Below, in pieces: positions 10,653-23,264 of a stretch of 64,000 nucleotides of DNA. The translations under genes were made by a program, and so were the position numbers. Numbering within the stretch: position 1 is the first letter of the stretch; each line of letters begins with the position of its first letter. Origin of the DNA: Acanthococcus lagerstroemiae (lineage: Eukaryota; Arthropoda; Insecta; Hemiptera; Eriococcidae); assembly GCA_031841125.1 (NCBI GenBank), contig CM063111.1, positions 45,768,955 through 45,832,954 of the forward strand, read 5' to 3'. The notes under the pieces are model-generated. The model made no database searches. It saw only the letters and a program-made list of their open reading frames with translations, and was not told the origin of the DNA.

Positions 10653-13600
10653 GATATTTTGTATTACAAATGCATCAAACAGCAGCTGATTGTACACATC
10701 TGTGAAAGAAAAATATGTGACGTCATCTTTTTTCAGTCCTTTTACAAGTCCTAGGACTGAAAAGAGTCTTCTGCGCATGTGTCGTAGCATTTACAAACGC
10801 AGCTGCGATCTATCGTGATAACGTGAACTTTCATTCTGCAAAATGAGACTGTTAAACCGTTGTTTCGATGCATGTGTAATACAAAATAATTATTAATAAC
10901 ACTACTTACACAACAATATTTGAGATTTTGTAGAAAAAAAAAAACAAAACAAAAAAGCATGAGATGAGAATATATGATTCTATAGGTATTTTCAAGGAGG
11001 AATTTAATACAGATGTTAATTTTTTGGATTATAGTTCTTTTTTTCTTTCTTATCTCCAAACATAAATGCGAATTTTAGTATCATTAAGATGATACCACTG
11101 ATCAAACAACTATGGACGTTCACTATTGTTATCAGTATCAGTGTTGCTATTTGTGGACAACAAAAAGGAATAAAACGAGAAAAATTTGATAAAATTACAA
11201 TTTTGAATGTAGAAAACGAGAGGTTCTCGAGAAAAATGGTTAACACCATTGTATTCAGCATTCAAAATACAGCTAAAATCATATACTTCATCTCATCTCA
11301 TTTTTTTAAATATTTTTATGCTGTTGTGTATTATAATGTGTACTTACCTAATTGTTGAGATTGTACTAGAATGTAACAAAAATCTTCAAAGTCAAAATCT
11401 TTAAAATGTTCCTGAATTTGCTGCATAATAAGTATACCAAAATGTACCTAGAAAATGTGACAAATCCTGTATCAAGAACAATGAGAAGAGAGAGGTCATA
11501 TTCTCTCTAGTGCAGTTGACTTTTTCTAAAAGCGATAAAAATGTGACCAAGTTCGCTAGTGTCGACTCCTGAAAAGGTGATTAAGGTTGATGTTCCCAAA
11601 AGAATATCTACGTGTAAAATTGGTAAACTTTAAACCTTTTGTAATTGCTGAAACATGCAGTTTCGTTTTGAGTCATATAACATGTCACATTAAGGCTTGA
11701 AGTCTCTGGTTTATGATGAAAGGTAATTTAATGCGCTTTATTCGCTCTAGTTAGATGAATAATAAGTTGATTTCCAAATTACTGTTTTTCTTATGGAAGT
11801 TTACCATTAGTACGAAACGCGCTTGTAAACAACTAATAATATGGAGCCGTTTCAAGTTCATGAATGAAAACTAGAGACCTCAATCTCTAAATTCATCTAT
11901 TATATGACCCATAGAAAACATTTTATTGATTAGAAAAAGCGAATTCAAGTTACATGTATTCTTATGGTAATAACATCCATGATCACATTTTCAGGAAATT
12001 TCGCAGCAGGGCTACCAATCTCGGAAACTAAGTTTTATAGCGCTTATAGTGCAACCTACTTTTTTCAACATTTCCAATAATTCTAAAAAATCAAAATATT
12101 TCAATTTTTTCGCCTTTGTATATAACTTTTCTCAAAATCTGCAAAAATTCAAAATTTTTAGCGCAGTTATAAACTCAATTTTGCATTATTTTTTCATTAC
12201 TTTTCAACCTCTCAAAAAATTTGTCAAGTTGAATATATTCATACAATCCCACGGTGTATTTGTGTGTCAGCAGGAAACATCTGGCAGATCAGAACAAAAA
12301 CGACACAAATTATATATGTGGTGTGGTGGGACGTATGGCGATGCACGCATGCCAAAGTGGCCCCTAAGACACTGCACCCCCAGCACCGGAAACTACCCTT
12401 TCGGGCATCGCATCAGTGAAATTATATAGGTATAAATGTACCTACTAAGTATTCGTTCATGAATCATGAATGATATATATGGGCTAATTGATTCTAATAT
12501 AACAAGATCCATTCTTAACAAACTGATGAAAAATATACAAATCGTGGAACAAGACAGATAAAAATGAGCTATATGGGTGTTGACAATAATTCAACCTGAG
12601 ACACTGAAATTGCTTTTCCCGTTACGGAATGTGTAACTATATAAAGATTTTTTCTTTGAAACAGTTCAAGTAGAAAATTGTCTCCAATTTTATTCTTCCA
12701 CGCAACGAATTCTGCCATTCAAAGTAGGTATAGCTGTATTTTTTTTTTCCGTTCGCAAAAAATCGTAACAAATTCAAAATGGCGTTTATTTGAAATGTAG
12801 ATGGGATATTATTAAGGGGGAAATGTTTCTGTTTGAGTTGTGATTTCGGTAGTAACGTTGTAAACGGCGTCCTTCTATTTGCGAGATAGAAACGCTATTG
12901 CATAAAAGGGAGAAATTTCAGTGGAAGTCCCTCTATACCTTACCCAAGAAATCGCTAGCTCGTATTCCGTGAAGTCTTTTACGCATGGATGATCTTTTGT
13001 GTAGCACTTTTCCTTGAGTCGTCCACCGCCCGACATCAAACAACGTAACTCGTTTCGTTTGAGCTTTCCGTTCCTTGATTCAATTTATCAATCAGTTCGC
13101 TCGGAATACAAATTATCTTTTGCCGTTTTCGTCGTTACACATTCAAGGCCGGGGAGAGCAAACGAAAAAGTAGGTACCATTATTTTTGGTAAACGCGAAT
13201 CTCGCAAAATTAATTTACTTTTCAGAAATGGAAATTTAGCGGAAATTCTAACGAACGCGGTCGGTGAATTAGAATTTCGGTTTCGTGTTTGCTTTTCCCG
13301 TTGCCAAGATGTTAGATACGTAGAGGATGCTACAGGCGTCTTTTCGCTCTATGGCGAATCACTTCTAGTTTCCAAAGGAAAGGTTGGCCGAGTAGGATAT
13401 AAAACTGCCGTGTTGAAATGCGTAGAGAAGATCTTCAAATCCATCTTCGAAGCTCAGGATTTCACGTAAAATTGTCAACATACAGGAAACAGTAGCCCCA
13501 CATTTTGGTCTCTCATGATACTTGAACTTTTTGAGATGTTTATGAAAGTTACTTTTCATCACAGGCCTGTGGTGTCGAGAGGTAAATAGGGCATTACCTC

Positions 13601-13719
13601 CTGGAGCTGAAGGTTTGCCCTCTAACAGAAAGGCCGAGACCACTTTCACTTCGTTTGGCTTTCTTTGCTTTTTGGACGCGAAAATTGCAATTTCGTTCCC
13701 CAAATTGCCCCCCCCCTTC
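10653..13719. other. Intergenic, dispersed repeat only
   Basis: No gene is supported. The segment 11089-11290 is an inverted relative of 18499-18690. The sequence around 11960-12030 (CCATGATCAC, GCAGGGCTACCAA) matches 18420-18470, so one dispersed repeat family accounts for part of this region. A 151-codon open frame at 13014-13469 has no recognisable domain and is interrupted by plausible AT-rich filler; I do not call it. Confidence 0.45.
11089..11290. repeat. Dispersed repeat, inverted match to 18.5 kb
   Basis: Read in reverse complement, this stretch follows 18499-18690 with many substitutions: the words for ATTCAGCATTCAAAATACAG, TTATCAGTATCAGTG and AAAAAGGAATAAAA appear in the same order. 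The 18.5-kb copy is continuous with GCACTAGAGTGCGCTGC (18690-18706), which is also inside the element at 62.5 kb. The three sites therefore share pieces of one family. Confidence 0.6.
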
Positions 13720-16060
13720 CAGAAAAATGGTCACGCTAAGGGCCTGTGTGGATTGGGAAACGGCAAAGGAGGTGGTTACACCAGACAGGGTATGTTGGGC
13801 GGTAAACACATTCTCGCCGTACAAAGCATTGGGCCCAGATGGAATGTATCAAGTCTGCTTACAGACAGGACTAGAGACCATAATGGGACCGTTCATTAGG
13901 GTCCTCAGAGCATCATTAGATCTAGAGCACATTCCAAAATCGTGGAGGGGTGTAAGAGTGGTGTTTTTACCTAAACCAGGCAGAGACCACTGTAAGGCCA
14001 AATCCTACAGGCCGATAAGTCTCTCATCATTCATTCTAAAAAACCTTGGAAAGGCTGATAGACAGGCACCAAAGAGAGGTTACCCTGAGAAGGTTCCCAC
14101 TACATGAGAACCAGCACGCATATAGGGCAGTCAGATCAGTCGAGTCATCACTGCACTCATTTGTTATGGCAACTGAGAAGGGGATGACTGGCGGAGAGTA
14201 TGTCCTGGCAACATTTATGGATATACAGAGAGCGTTTGACGCGACTTCTCGTGAATCAATGGAAACAGCCTTGAGGACAAGGAAAGTGAAGGAAAGCTTA
14301 ATAAACTGGATTGTAGGGAGATCCGGATAACATACCAACAAGAACAAATCCATGCAACGACCACCAGAGGCTGTCCACAAGGAAGAGTACTCTCTCCCCT
14401 ACTGTGGAGCATAGTGGTGAACAGTTTGCTGGAGGAGTTAAATGATCAAAAAATATACACACAGAGCTACGCTGATGATTTGGATGCGGTGGTAACCGGC
14501 AAATTTCCAGGAACCATCGCGTAGTTAACGCAGCGGGGACTCCGATGTGTGTAAAATGGTGTGTGAAAAACGGGTTATCGATAAACCCGGACAAAACTGG
14601 GTTCACTCTTTTCACCCGCAAAAGGAAGGGCAAGGAGTTGATCAAGGTGCAATACAAGGGAAGACCGTTAGCCCTCACAGGAAAGGTGAAGTACTTAGGA
14701 GTATATCTTGATGAAAAACTCTCCTGGAGGGATCACGTCTCAGATAGAATAAGAAAAGGAATTGAGGCTCTTTGGGCTTGCCGCACCTTTGTTGGCAGGG
14801 CCTGGGGACTCGATTCCAAATGATACATTGAATATATACCGGTGTAATACGTTCCAGAATCACATATGTGGCCATTGTGTGGTGGAACCGGGTCCAACTG
14901 GCCAAAGTCAGAGAGGAACTAGACCACCTGCAAAGGCTCGCGTGCGTGATGACAACGGGGGCAATGAGTGCGGTGCCGACTAAGGCACTGGAAAGGCTCC
15001 TACACTTGCCACCACTTCACACTGCTATAGAAGCAGCTGCGATAATGGGAGCTTATCGTCTGGGTCAACCAAACCTTCAAGCCCAAAAAACAGGCCACAG
15101 AAGGATATGGGAGATGGCGGGGACGATGAACAAATGTTTTAGGATGCCAAAGGATAGAATCGCGATGGAACACTTCTTCGACAAGCCTTACTGTGCCCTA
15201 ATACCCACACGGGAGGCTTGGGAAAAGAGGTGGTTAAGCATTTTAGGAAAAGAGGAGAATGTGTGGTTTGCAGATGTCTCTAAGAATGGCCAAGGAGTAG
15301 GAATCGGAATCACGAATGAAAAAGGCGCTGACAACTATTTAATGGCACTGGACGAGGCCGTCACTATCCTCCAAGCAGAGGTAATGGAGATCACGGTGGC
15401 CATTGATAGAAGCCAGCAGAAGGGCCTTGTTAATAACCAGATCTATATCTGTACAGACAATCAATCGGCTATTAAAGCACTGTTGTCACATCAAACTACA
15501 TTCCTGGTGGTAGCGGAGTGTGTTAACAAATTATACACCCTTGCTCAGGAGAACCGTGTCACCATATTATGGATAGCGGGATACTGCGGTATAAAAGAGA
15601 ACATGATCTCTGGCAAGCTAGCGAAGAAGGGCATAAAAGAGGAACTGGCACCACCTAGGACGTGTCTTCCGGTAGTATACAGCGTCATAAAATCCAAAGT
15701 AAGCTTGGATAAGTAAGCAGACGTAAATGCACTGGCGGTTGGCTAGTGGCATGAAAGTCAGCAAAACACTAATAGTGGACGCCCCCAGTAAATATGCCAA
15801 GTTCCTGTTGGAGCTTGACAGGAAACATGCACGGCTCATGGTCGGACTACTAACTGGTCATGAAGCTAAAAAACACATGTGGTATAAAATAGGAGTGGTG
15901 AAAAGCGACTCCCGTAGGTACTGTGGAGAAGAGGAAGAAACCTCGATTCATATCATATATCAATGCCTAGCAATAGCCGGGACTGGACGCGAAGCATTGG
16001 GACTAGAGTATCCAGCACCTAGTGAAGTCAAAGGGATAGAGTGAAGTTAAATTCTCACTT
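13720..16060 (+). pseudogene. LINE with reverse transcriptase and RNase H, decayed
   Basis: Plus-strand fragments give the second protein of a non-LTR retrotransposon in order: 'YKALGPDGMYQ' near 13820, 'YRPISLSSFI' near 14010, 'MDIQRAFDAT' near 14220, 'GCPQGRVLSPLLW' near 14370, the catalytic 'YADD' at 14468-14479, a thumb block 'KVKYLGVYLDEKLSWRDHV' near 14690, and an RNase H-like domain. The latter has 'FADVSKNGQGVGIGI' (15268) and 'CTDNQSAIKALL' (about 15450). A C-terminal Cys/His block near 15920 (C...C..H..C) resembles the zinc knuckle of R1/I-type elements. Frame changes near 14040, 14330, 14525 and 14840 and a stop at 15714 make it non-functional. RNase H plus a YADD box fits the I/R1 group. 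No ORF1 or endonuclease precedes it. Confidence 0.85.
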
Positions 16061-16543
16061 TGGCTGTAAAAGTGAGGCTACTGAGCTGATGCTTAACAAC
16101 AACTTGAGGAATAGTGCAATGGACTGCAAAGCCTGAGCACTCGGCGCATACAGCGCCGCCTCACACATAAATTGAATGGAATGGAAGGGCCTGTGTTCAC
16201 CACTGAAGTTGTATATCCCCTGTCTTGTAACTCGAAACTAGGGCAGCCCGTGGATAGTGAGCTTATTAATATTCAGGAAGGAAAGTGTGAAATTTGCAAG
16301 GTATGCACAGACCTGCGTGTGGAGTTGCAAACGTGTAATAAAATCGTTTCGTTAGCATACATATTAATGTGAATGCCAACGTGTAACCTGCTGTGTAAAA
16401 TGAGAAATACATATACGTAGAACAAACGCGATATGCTAACAGGATCACTACCGTATACATTGGGAATAAAGCGGCAAATACTGTAGTTTTGTTTAAGGGG
16501 GATTGCGAATCGCTCTATTGAAAGTGTAACCTAATTAGAGGGG

Positions 16544-17965
16544 GCCTGCCTCGTGCTGTCCCATTCTATACACATGTTATTTAGTTATCGGATGCGAAGT
16601 GTGGCCAGGCGTTATGGGCAGCAGAGACCGGAGCCTGTAGCCGCCCTATGTACAAACGACGTGGGGGCGCTTTGAAACGGGATTAATTCGGGGTCGTACA
16701 TGCGTGTAAATTGCTCGTTCGTCCTCGACTAAGTTCATTATTATAATTGTTATCCCTTATAGTTTCGGCACTAGGATAATTCTCGTGCCTTAACCGCTAT
16801 GACGAGTTAACTCGCTCCCGACAACTACATATTAATATTTACTGGTGATTTTGATACATATTGTCCGCTTATCGAGGTTAAAATATTCCCGTAGAGAACT
16901 TTCCTCATAAGTACATATTTCTACCCTGAACGCAATTATTTGCTGACACGGTCGAGTAAACAGCCGGTGTTTCTCTTACTACTTGGTTCGCCTTTATTGA
17001 GGTATTTACCAGATTTAGTTAGTGTGGCATGGAAACACGTGAATACGCTTCAAAATTCGACGTCACGGAGTTCCGCAGGCATTAGTACGTCCTCTCCTCT
17101 CTCTTTTCCCGCAACCCGCTTTTCCACCTTTCCTCTCTGTCCATCTAGCGATTTCTCTGTGCTCCACATACAAACGTTTATCTTCCTGCATGAAAACTCT
17201 TGCAGTTTTCCTCCCTCTACCCCTCCCGCACTACTGGTATCGGCAGCTAATTGCAATCGAGACGATGTACTGTGAGTGAATCTGTCTTTGGACAGCGAAC
17301 GTCCTTTTTTTACACTTTTTTTTCTCTAAGACAGAGCTTTTCTGGTCGTTTTGATTTTCATTTTTTTGACTTCTTTTTTTACGTTTTTAAGAGCGTTCTG
17401 GGTGTGGACCCTTTTCCCACCCGACACCGCGACCTCGAGTGTAATTTTGGTGCGATTTCCCGCGACCTGCCGAGCTCCGCGACTTTTCTTTTTTCTTCAA
17501 CCCGGGACCTGACCGCGTGTTCGCGAACTTTCTCGTGCGGCTCTTTTAGCCGCAGTTTCGTGACCGCCACCGCGTCCGTGAAGTTTTTTGGTTTCTTTAT
17601 AAATAAATGTCTGTCCGCGATGTATAACCTGCGTTATTCTTTTTCCTTTTTGAGGTGCACCGCGTGAATGACATGAGGTCGTAAGTACCTTTTATGTAAG
17701 AGAGAATGTAAGGGATTATGGCGTAGAGAGAGAGAGAGAGAGATGTCTTAGCTTTTCTTTTTACTTTTCTTGCTTCTGGCCCCGGAACTATAGAATATTC
17801 AACATGTGATCTGGATAACCGCCTTCCAAAGCCCTGGCACTTCCCGCTCCCTGGGCGAGTCTCGTATGAGCTAGTCGTGGCTTTTCCCAGGCCCTTTCGG
17901 ATGCCTGCATTTTTTGAGCGTTGACGCCGATTTTCTGAATTAAGCACGTACTCGCTGATAAACGG
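16544..17965. repeat. Long direct repeat A, copy 1
   Basis: This 1.42-kb segment recurs in the same orientation at 30155-31538, nearly identical by eye. Both copies start at GCCTGCCTCGTGCTG and end at CGCTGATAAACGG. Copy 2 lacks about 17 bases after 16636 and about 24 bases after 16863. The repeat contains a pyrimidine-rich stretch, a TATAAATAAATG word near 17597, and a short GA microsatellite at 17726. Both copies keep open frames of 111 and 138 codons, but these are Ser/Phe/Arg-rich with no known domain. It could be an LTR or a piece of a segmental duplication; I see no TG...CA ends that would settle this. Confidence 0.85.
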
Positions 17966-20900
17966 GTCTTCTTTTCGTCCCCCCCCCCGACCCGGGAACT
18001 TGAATGCTCAGGATGCTACACGCATATCATGGAAGTTCAAGGCTTCGAACTGCGAAGCTGCAAATTGCAATCACCTGGCAGACTTTGATCAACACAGAAC
18101 ATACTAGAATACATTTCCACTTTCCGTTTAATTCATTCCAAGTGGCAAGCCGAAATCAAACACTCTACCTTTACAAGACAAAAAATAAATTCAAAGGACA
18201 TAAATCCAAGGAATTTGAAAAGTCAGGAGTTTCAAGGAATATGAACTGTCAACTGCTGATAACAATTCAGAGGGACAGGAATTTTGTTTCGATTCAAATA
18301 AACGATTATAATTTAATTTTTTGGTGATGATGCAGTCGAATTTAGGACAAATTTTCTTTGAAAGTGAATTTCTAATCAACTTAATGATATCTGAAGTTTG
18401 CTACACGCTAATGGTAAATCGTCCATGATCACTCACACAGTCATATTGCAGGGCTGCCAACACTTGAAACTCTAAGTTTAAATCCCAATGGGATGAGATT
18501 ATATGATTTTAGCTGTATTTTGAATGCTGAATACAATGGCGTTATCCATTTTTCTCAAAAATCTCCAGTTTTCCTTATTCAAAATAAAATTTTTATTAAA
18601 ATCTCCACTTTTTATTCCTTTTTGTCGCGCAGGAATAGCTACACTGATAACAATAAACAATACTGAACGCGTATTGTAATATAAAACTGCACTAGAGTGC
18701 GCTGCAAAATCACCTGTGCGGGTGTTAGCGGGGGAAAATGAAAAAGTGATCATGTGTACCAAAATGTGTACTTTCAAATAGAAACACTGCTATCTTGAGG
18801 ATGGGAAAAAACCAGTAGAAATTATTCTACCAAGAACTGATTATAATTGAAATTTTTGGTGATGATGCGGTTAAATTTAGGACAAATTTTCGTTGAAAGC
18901 GAATTTCTAATCCATGTAATTGGTAGTTGAAGTTTGCTACACACTTATGGATAGATCTCCATGATCACTCTTTCAAAGACGCAATAGTGCAAACATTTGC
19001 AACTCTAATTTATATTCCAATAGTTGTTCGATCAGTAGCATCATCTTGATGATACTGAAATCAGCATGATAGGGGAAAAAAAAAGAACTATAGTCAAAAA
19101 ATTCACATCAGCATTAAATTTCTCGTAGAAAATACATATAGAATCATGAATTATCATGCTATTGTTTTTTGAAAATTTTTAAATTGTTGTGTAGTGTTAG
19201 TATTAAGCTTGGTTTGATGAAACAAAAGAGTGACTAAGGTATGTTCGAGTTAGTGTGACTTGGTTTTTGTATAATTAGGTATACCTACAAAATGTATTTC
19301 AATCATCACTTCAGTTTTTGGCCTACTAGTAGCAACTCCTTCCCCTTGTCAAATATGAGCTTTCTAGTACATATACATACAGAAGGCACACTGTAACAGA
19401 GAAAGAGTTGAATGTGACAATTTATTAATTACATTCTTGTCAACAGAAAGACATAATTAGATTATTAATATTACAACATACAAAATTATTACATTTTACA
19501 CATACCCGGTATTAAATCAAATCAACTCCAAATAATACAATGAAATTCAACGAAATTTGAGCATCAAATGACAAATATTATACTTAAGAATTTTATATTT
19601 TATTACGAGTACTTTTGATGAAATTGATAGAGAAGTCATGAAGTACATATAACCAATCAGGACTGGAAACTAGAAATGATTAAATAGTATTGAAAATTAA
19701 AATAACAAAGTACATAAATGCATTTACATTCTGTGTAATGGCGATTATGTAAATCCGTTTGCTATTCATTAAAATAATAAATTTTGATTACAAAAAACTG
19801 AACATATCGGTATTTATTACCAAATTCGTATACTCCTAAATGTTCAGATCCAGACAATGAACAAGAATTACAGGGACCCTCGGCGACTAAGCACTTTAAA
19901 GAAGTAGCGCAAGCTTACACCATTAAGTTGACAAATTCATACTCCCCGCCCCTACTCACTTGTATTTTTTGAAAACCATCCATCCATTCACATTTTCAAT
20001 TGTCCTTATTTTCTTTTCTCTCCCCCCCCCCTGGTTTGACCAATAACTACCTGCCACTTCAGAAAAGATGCATCTACATCAATTTAGCCGCCATTTGAGC
20101 GCCCTTAATGGGAACGAACTTCGCAAAACTGTTGTGATGAAAAATTAAAAAGCAACATCGAAATGGCAGCTGTTTCAAAATAGAACAAGTATCTACAATA
20201 ATATTAACTTTTTGAATAATTGACGTTGTTTATAATCTTAACAATAGTAGGTACGTTTTTATAACAGACAAGCTAATAATATCAGTATATCACAGATAAC
20301 AGATGTATATGAGTGTAGGAATGTGAATAATTTTAGTAAATAACATGTATCGATGCATGTAAATTCATTTTCGACAGTATTAGTAGTCGATTCAACATTA
20401 AGACAGCACTGAATTGAGAATTTCATAGGTAGAGTAAATAATTACGAAGAGTCAAAGACCGCCGACAATAATCAAATATAATTAACTTACACTAATAAAA
20501 GATTGGCAATGCATACGCTGAGATGATTTCATGAGATAATGGAGTAGAAAGCAATTTCGCAAGACTTTGGAAGACTTGACTGAACTAATAACTGGTCCAC
20601 TTACACATGCGGCTGGAACAACTTTCTATAACACATTTTAGTCTGGGAATCGCTTAAAACGATGTTTAGGTCGTAACAAGAACAAGAACGAAATAAGACA
20701 CAAACGAATGAAGAAATTCAAATATAAAAACAGTACAAAACCAAAGGCACTAGCAATACCTGTTCCAAGAATTTTCTTTTGTATAAAATTTGGAAGTACG
20801 AATTGAAAGTTACTCAGTATTATTAATCATTTACAGAGGCTAAACTGAGTATCCACACGAGTATTTTAACTGGTACAGTGGCAACGAAAATCGAATATCA

Positions 20901-21075
20901 ACTTTAGGCAACGATATGTAATTATAGAGATCTTCAATTCATAGATCAACACGCCTGGATTTTTTTTTTTTCAAATATAGGAATAATTAATAAATAAACG
21001 CGACAATGGCAACAAAATATAGGCCAAACACGAGTTTGACGATCAATATCAGCATAAGTTAACACGGCTGGACCC
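17966..21075. other. Spacer between repeats A and B, copy 1
   Basis: No gene is supported. It contains an imperfect direct repeat: 18320-18430 and 18850-18970 both read GGTGATGATGC...AATTTAGGACAAATTTTC...GAAGTTTGCTACAC...CCATGATCACTC. A further piece (18688-18740) is shared with 62594-62650. The rest, 19.3-21.0 kb, is plain AT-rich DNA. The corresponding spacer between the second copies of A and B is only about 85 bases (31539-31624). Confidence 0.6.
18320..18970. repeat. Imperfect direct repeat pair about 0.52 kb apart
   Basis: Two roughly 110-base units, at about 18320-18430 and 18850-18970, share the same series of words (GGTGATGATGC, TTAGGACAAATTTTC, GAATTTCTAATC, GAAGTTTGCTACAC, CCATGATCACTC) in the same order and orientation. 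The intervening 0.4 kb is the segment related to 11.1 and 62.6 kb, so the pair may be the ends of one element with long direct subterminal repeats, or a local duplication. Confidence 0.6.
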
Positions 21076-22397
21076 AACTGAACTGACTGACTTCCTGTGA
21101 TCACTGCAATTAAGAGGTTGTATATGATTTCAAATTATTTATAAATTATCATTATTTCAGTCTAAGAAAAAGATTTTAAGTAATTCATTCCAGGAATGGG
21201 AGAAAAATCATATGGAGGACTGGGTTTTTTCAGTGAGCTAACGACAGACTATGTGAACCAGTAGCCATCCTGATATCGGTTAGCATCGTCTGTCATATCA
21301 AAGAAATAGGACATTTGCACTCGGCCTATCATAGAAATCGTTAGGTCCAGAAGATCATTAACAAAAAGACAAAACAGTCAAAAAATCAAGATCCAAAAAT
21401 GTAACGACTCGTATTGTTCAAAAGGCTGGTTGCCTGGAGCCTGCATGAGAAGGTGGTATACAGCGCGCATAGCACAGGATGATCTACAACTACTTCTAAA
21501 TTACTGACAACATAGCTAGTCGAAGCCGTAATGAGCGGCCATATTGGAACGATCCGTACATAATATGAGGCTCAAGAGTGAACGGACTAATTAATGTTAC
21601 CGAAGTATTGTGTTCAATTACGCCTATTAAACAGATATACATCAAATTATTTTCATTCAGCGTATTTTTATGAATCAAATCATTAAAAAAATCATTAGAT
21701 TCGTGATTTGAATCACCTTAATTTCTAAAATGATCGAAGATCACGATTTAAAATCAGAAAGATCTTAAAAATCGGGCAAAATCGTGATCAAAAGATCAAA
21801 AAGATCAGGCCATAATCTTTTTAATGGGCTCAGGGGTGTCAAATCAATGGTCACTGGCTTAAGCTTAGCTAATGGCATTAAAGCTACTGGTTATTTGGAT
21901 TACGGCTTGAAACTAATTTTCCGGCCTTAAATAAGGCTTAATGCTGTTTGGGTTATGGCTCATCATTGCACGTGAGTTACGTAGTTGACTTCAGTCACAA
22001 GTTAAGAAGTTTGCAATATTTCCCACCAATTTGATAACTGATAAGACCAATTCAAAAGAGTAAATTCCTCATACATGAATGATAGTAAATTTTTTATCAA
22101 TTTATTTACAAATTATTTTTATTATTCTTTGACTTTTGGCATTAGCTGAATTGATAAGTTCAAACGATAAAACTTAGCTTATGGCTGACTTATGGACTAA
22201 ACTCCGAGTTGCAGAATTCGCCTGACTGGCTTTTGGCTAAATAAATAACGATTGAAATTGTCACTTAAGCTTTAGCTTAAGCCACTAGTGGCTTCAGTTT
22301 AACATCCCTGTCTCAAAATGATTTTTTAATCTGAATCCGTGACCTTTTCCAAATTTCTAAATAATCTGGAGATCGTGAACTTAATCACTGGATGGTC
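21076..22397. repeat. Long repeat B, copy 1
   Basis: The unit starts at AACTGAACTGACTGACTTCC and ends at CACTGGATGGTCT. The same unit is at 31625-32944 (full) and 22398-22828 (first third only). Copy 1 lacks about 21 bases (ACAAGGAGTGGCAAAGTCGG-like, present after 22548 in copy 2), and the 31.6-kb copy lacks about 27 bases near 31810. Read on the minus strand, 21340-21255 is an open stretch preceded by CTAAC and ...CTATGATAG, encoding 'RVQMSYFFDMTDDANRYQD' and ending at TAG. This looks like a possible terminal exon, but no gene could be built around it. Confidence 0.85.
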
Positions 22398-22828
22398 TAC
22401 TGAACTGACTGACTTCCTGTGATCACTGCAATTAAGAGGTTGTATATGATTTCAAATTATTTATAAATTATCATTATTTCAGTCGAAGAAAAAGATTTTA
22501 AGTAATTCATTCCAGGAATGGGAGAAAAATCATATGGAGGACTGAGTACAAGGAGTGGCAAAGTCGGTTTTTTCAGTGAGCTAACAACAGACTATGTGAA
22601 CCAGTAGCCATCCTGATATCGGTTAGCATCGTCTGTCATATCAAAGAAATAGGACATTTGCACTCGGCCTAATCATAGAAATCTTTAGGTCCAGAAGATC
22701 ATTAACAAAAAGACAAAACGGTCAAAAAATCAACATCCAAAAATGTAACGACTCGTATTGTTCAAAAGGCTGGTTGCCTGGAGCCTGCATGAGAAGGTGG
22801 TATACAGCGCGCATAGCACAGGGATGAT
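22398..22828. repeat. Repeat B, truncated tandem copy
   Basis: This starts directly at the end of copy 1 (ACTGAACTGACTGAC at 22399) and stops at GCACAGGGATGAT, after which an unrelated short tandem repeat begins. It matches the first 430 bases of the other B copies almost exactly. The minus-strand open stretch with 'YFFDMTDDANRYQDGYWFT' is intact here as well. Confidence 0.85.
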
Positions 22829-23220
22829 GATAAGAAAACGGTCCGATCGGACCACTTTTAATATGAGCAAAATGGAATGATTCTTACATAATATGCGCAA
22901 CGCTAACCGTGCTAGGGCTCTATAGTTTCACCTGGGTATACTAAGCCACCATTTTGGTTCATACTGCGCCCGTGGATGCCGAATCCGACTATGCGGAGCA
23001 TAACGCATAGTCAATTCGGCATCGACGGGCGCAGTACGAACCAAAATGGTGGCTTAGTATACCCAGGTGAAACTATAGAGCCCTAACCGTGCATATGTGA
23101 TAAGAAAATGGTTCGATCGGACCACTTTTAATATGAGCAAAATGGAATGATTCTTACATAATATGCGCAACGCTAACCGTGCATATGTGATAAGAAAACG
23201 GTTCGATCGGACCACTTTCT
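22829..23220. repeat. About 90-bp tandem repeat, interrupted by a MITE
   Basis: The unit runs GATAAGAAAACGG(T/T)(C/T)CGATCGGACCACTTT...CGCTAACCGTGCATATGT. One copy lies left of the palindromic element (22829-22912), a second follows it (from about 23099), and a third starts at about 23190 and is cut after GGACCACTTTCTG. The units differ at only a few bases, so the array is young. The AACGGTTCGATCGGACC core is itself palindromic in part. Confidence 0.8.
22913..23085. mobile_element. hAT-like palindromic MITE
   Basis: The element is an almost complete inverted repeat: TAGGGCTCTATAGTTTCACC on the left pairs with GGTGAAACTATAGAGCCCTA on the right, and pairing continues for about 72 bases per arm to a loop near 22990-23005. 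ACCGTGC lies immediately outside both ends (22906-22912 and 23086-23092). This is a 7-bp duplication, or 8 bp (AACCGTGC) if the last element base is shared. It split one unit of the flanking 90-bp tandem repeat. TAGGG ends and an approximately 8-bp duplication fit hAT. Inner words (GCCCGTCGATGCCGAATTGA-like) also occur in the 62.5-kb element. Confidence 0.8.
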
Positions 23221-23264
23221 GAATAAATAAACTGAGAGCTCAATTTCTTTTCGATTGAGAAAAT

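Noticed and set aside
13014..13469. 151-codon plus-strand open frame
   Set aside because: No family resemblance, no splice context; length is possible by chance given the local composition.
17251..17667. 138-codon frame conserved in both copies of repeat A
   Set aside because: The copies are too recent for conservation to mean anything; the protein is Ser/Phe-rich without a domain and overlaps frames on the other strand.
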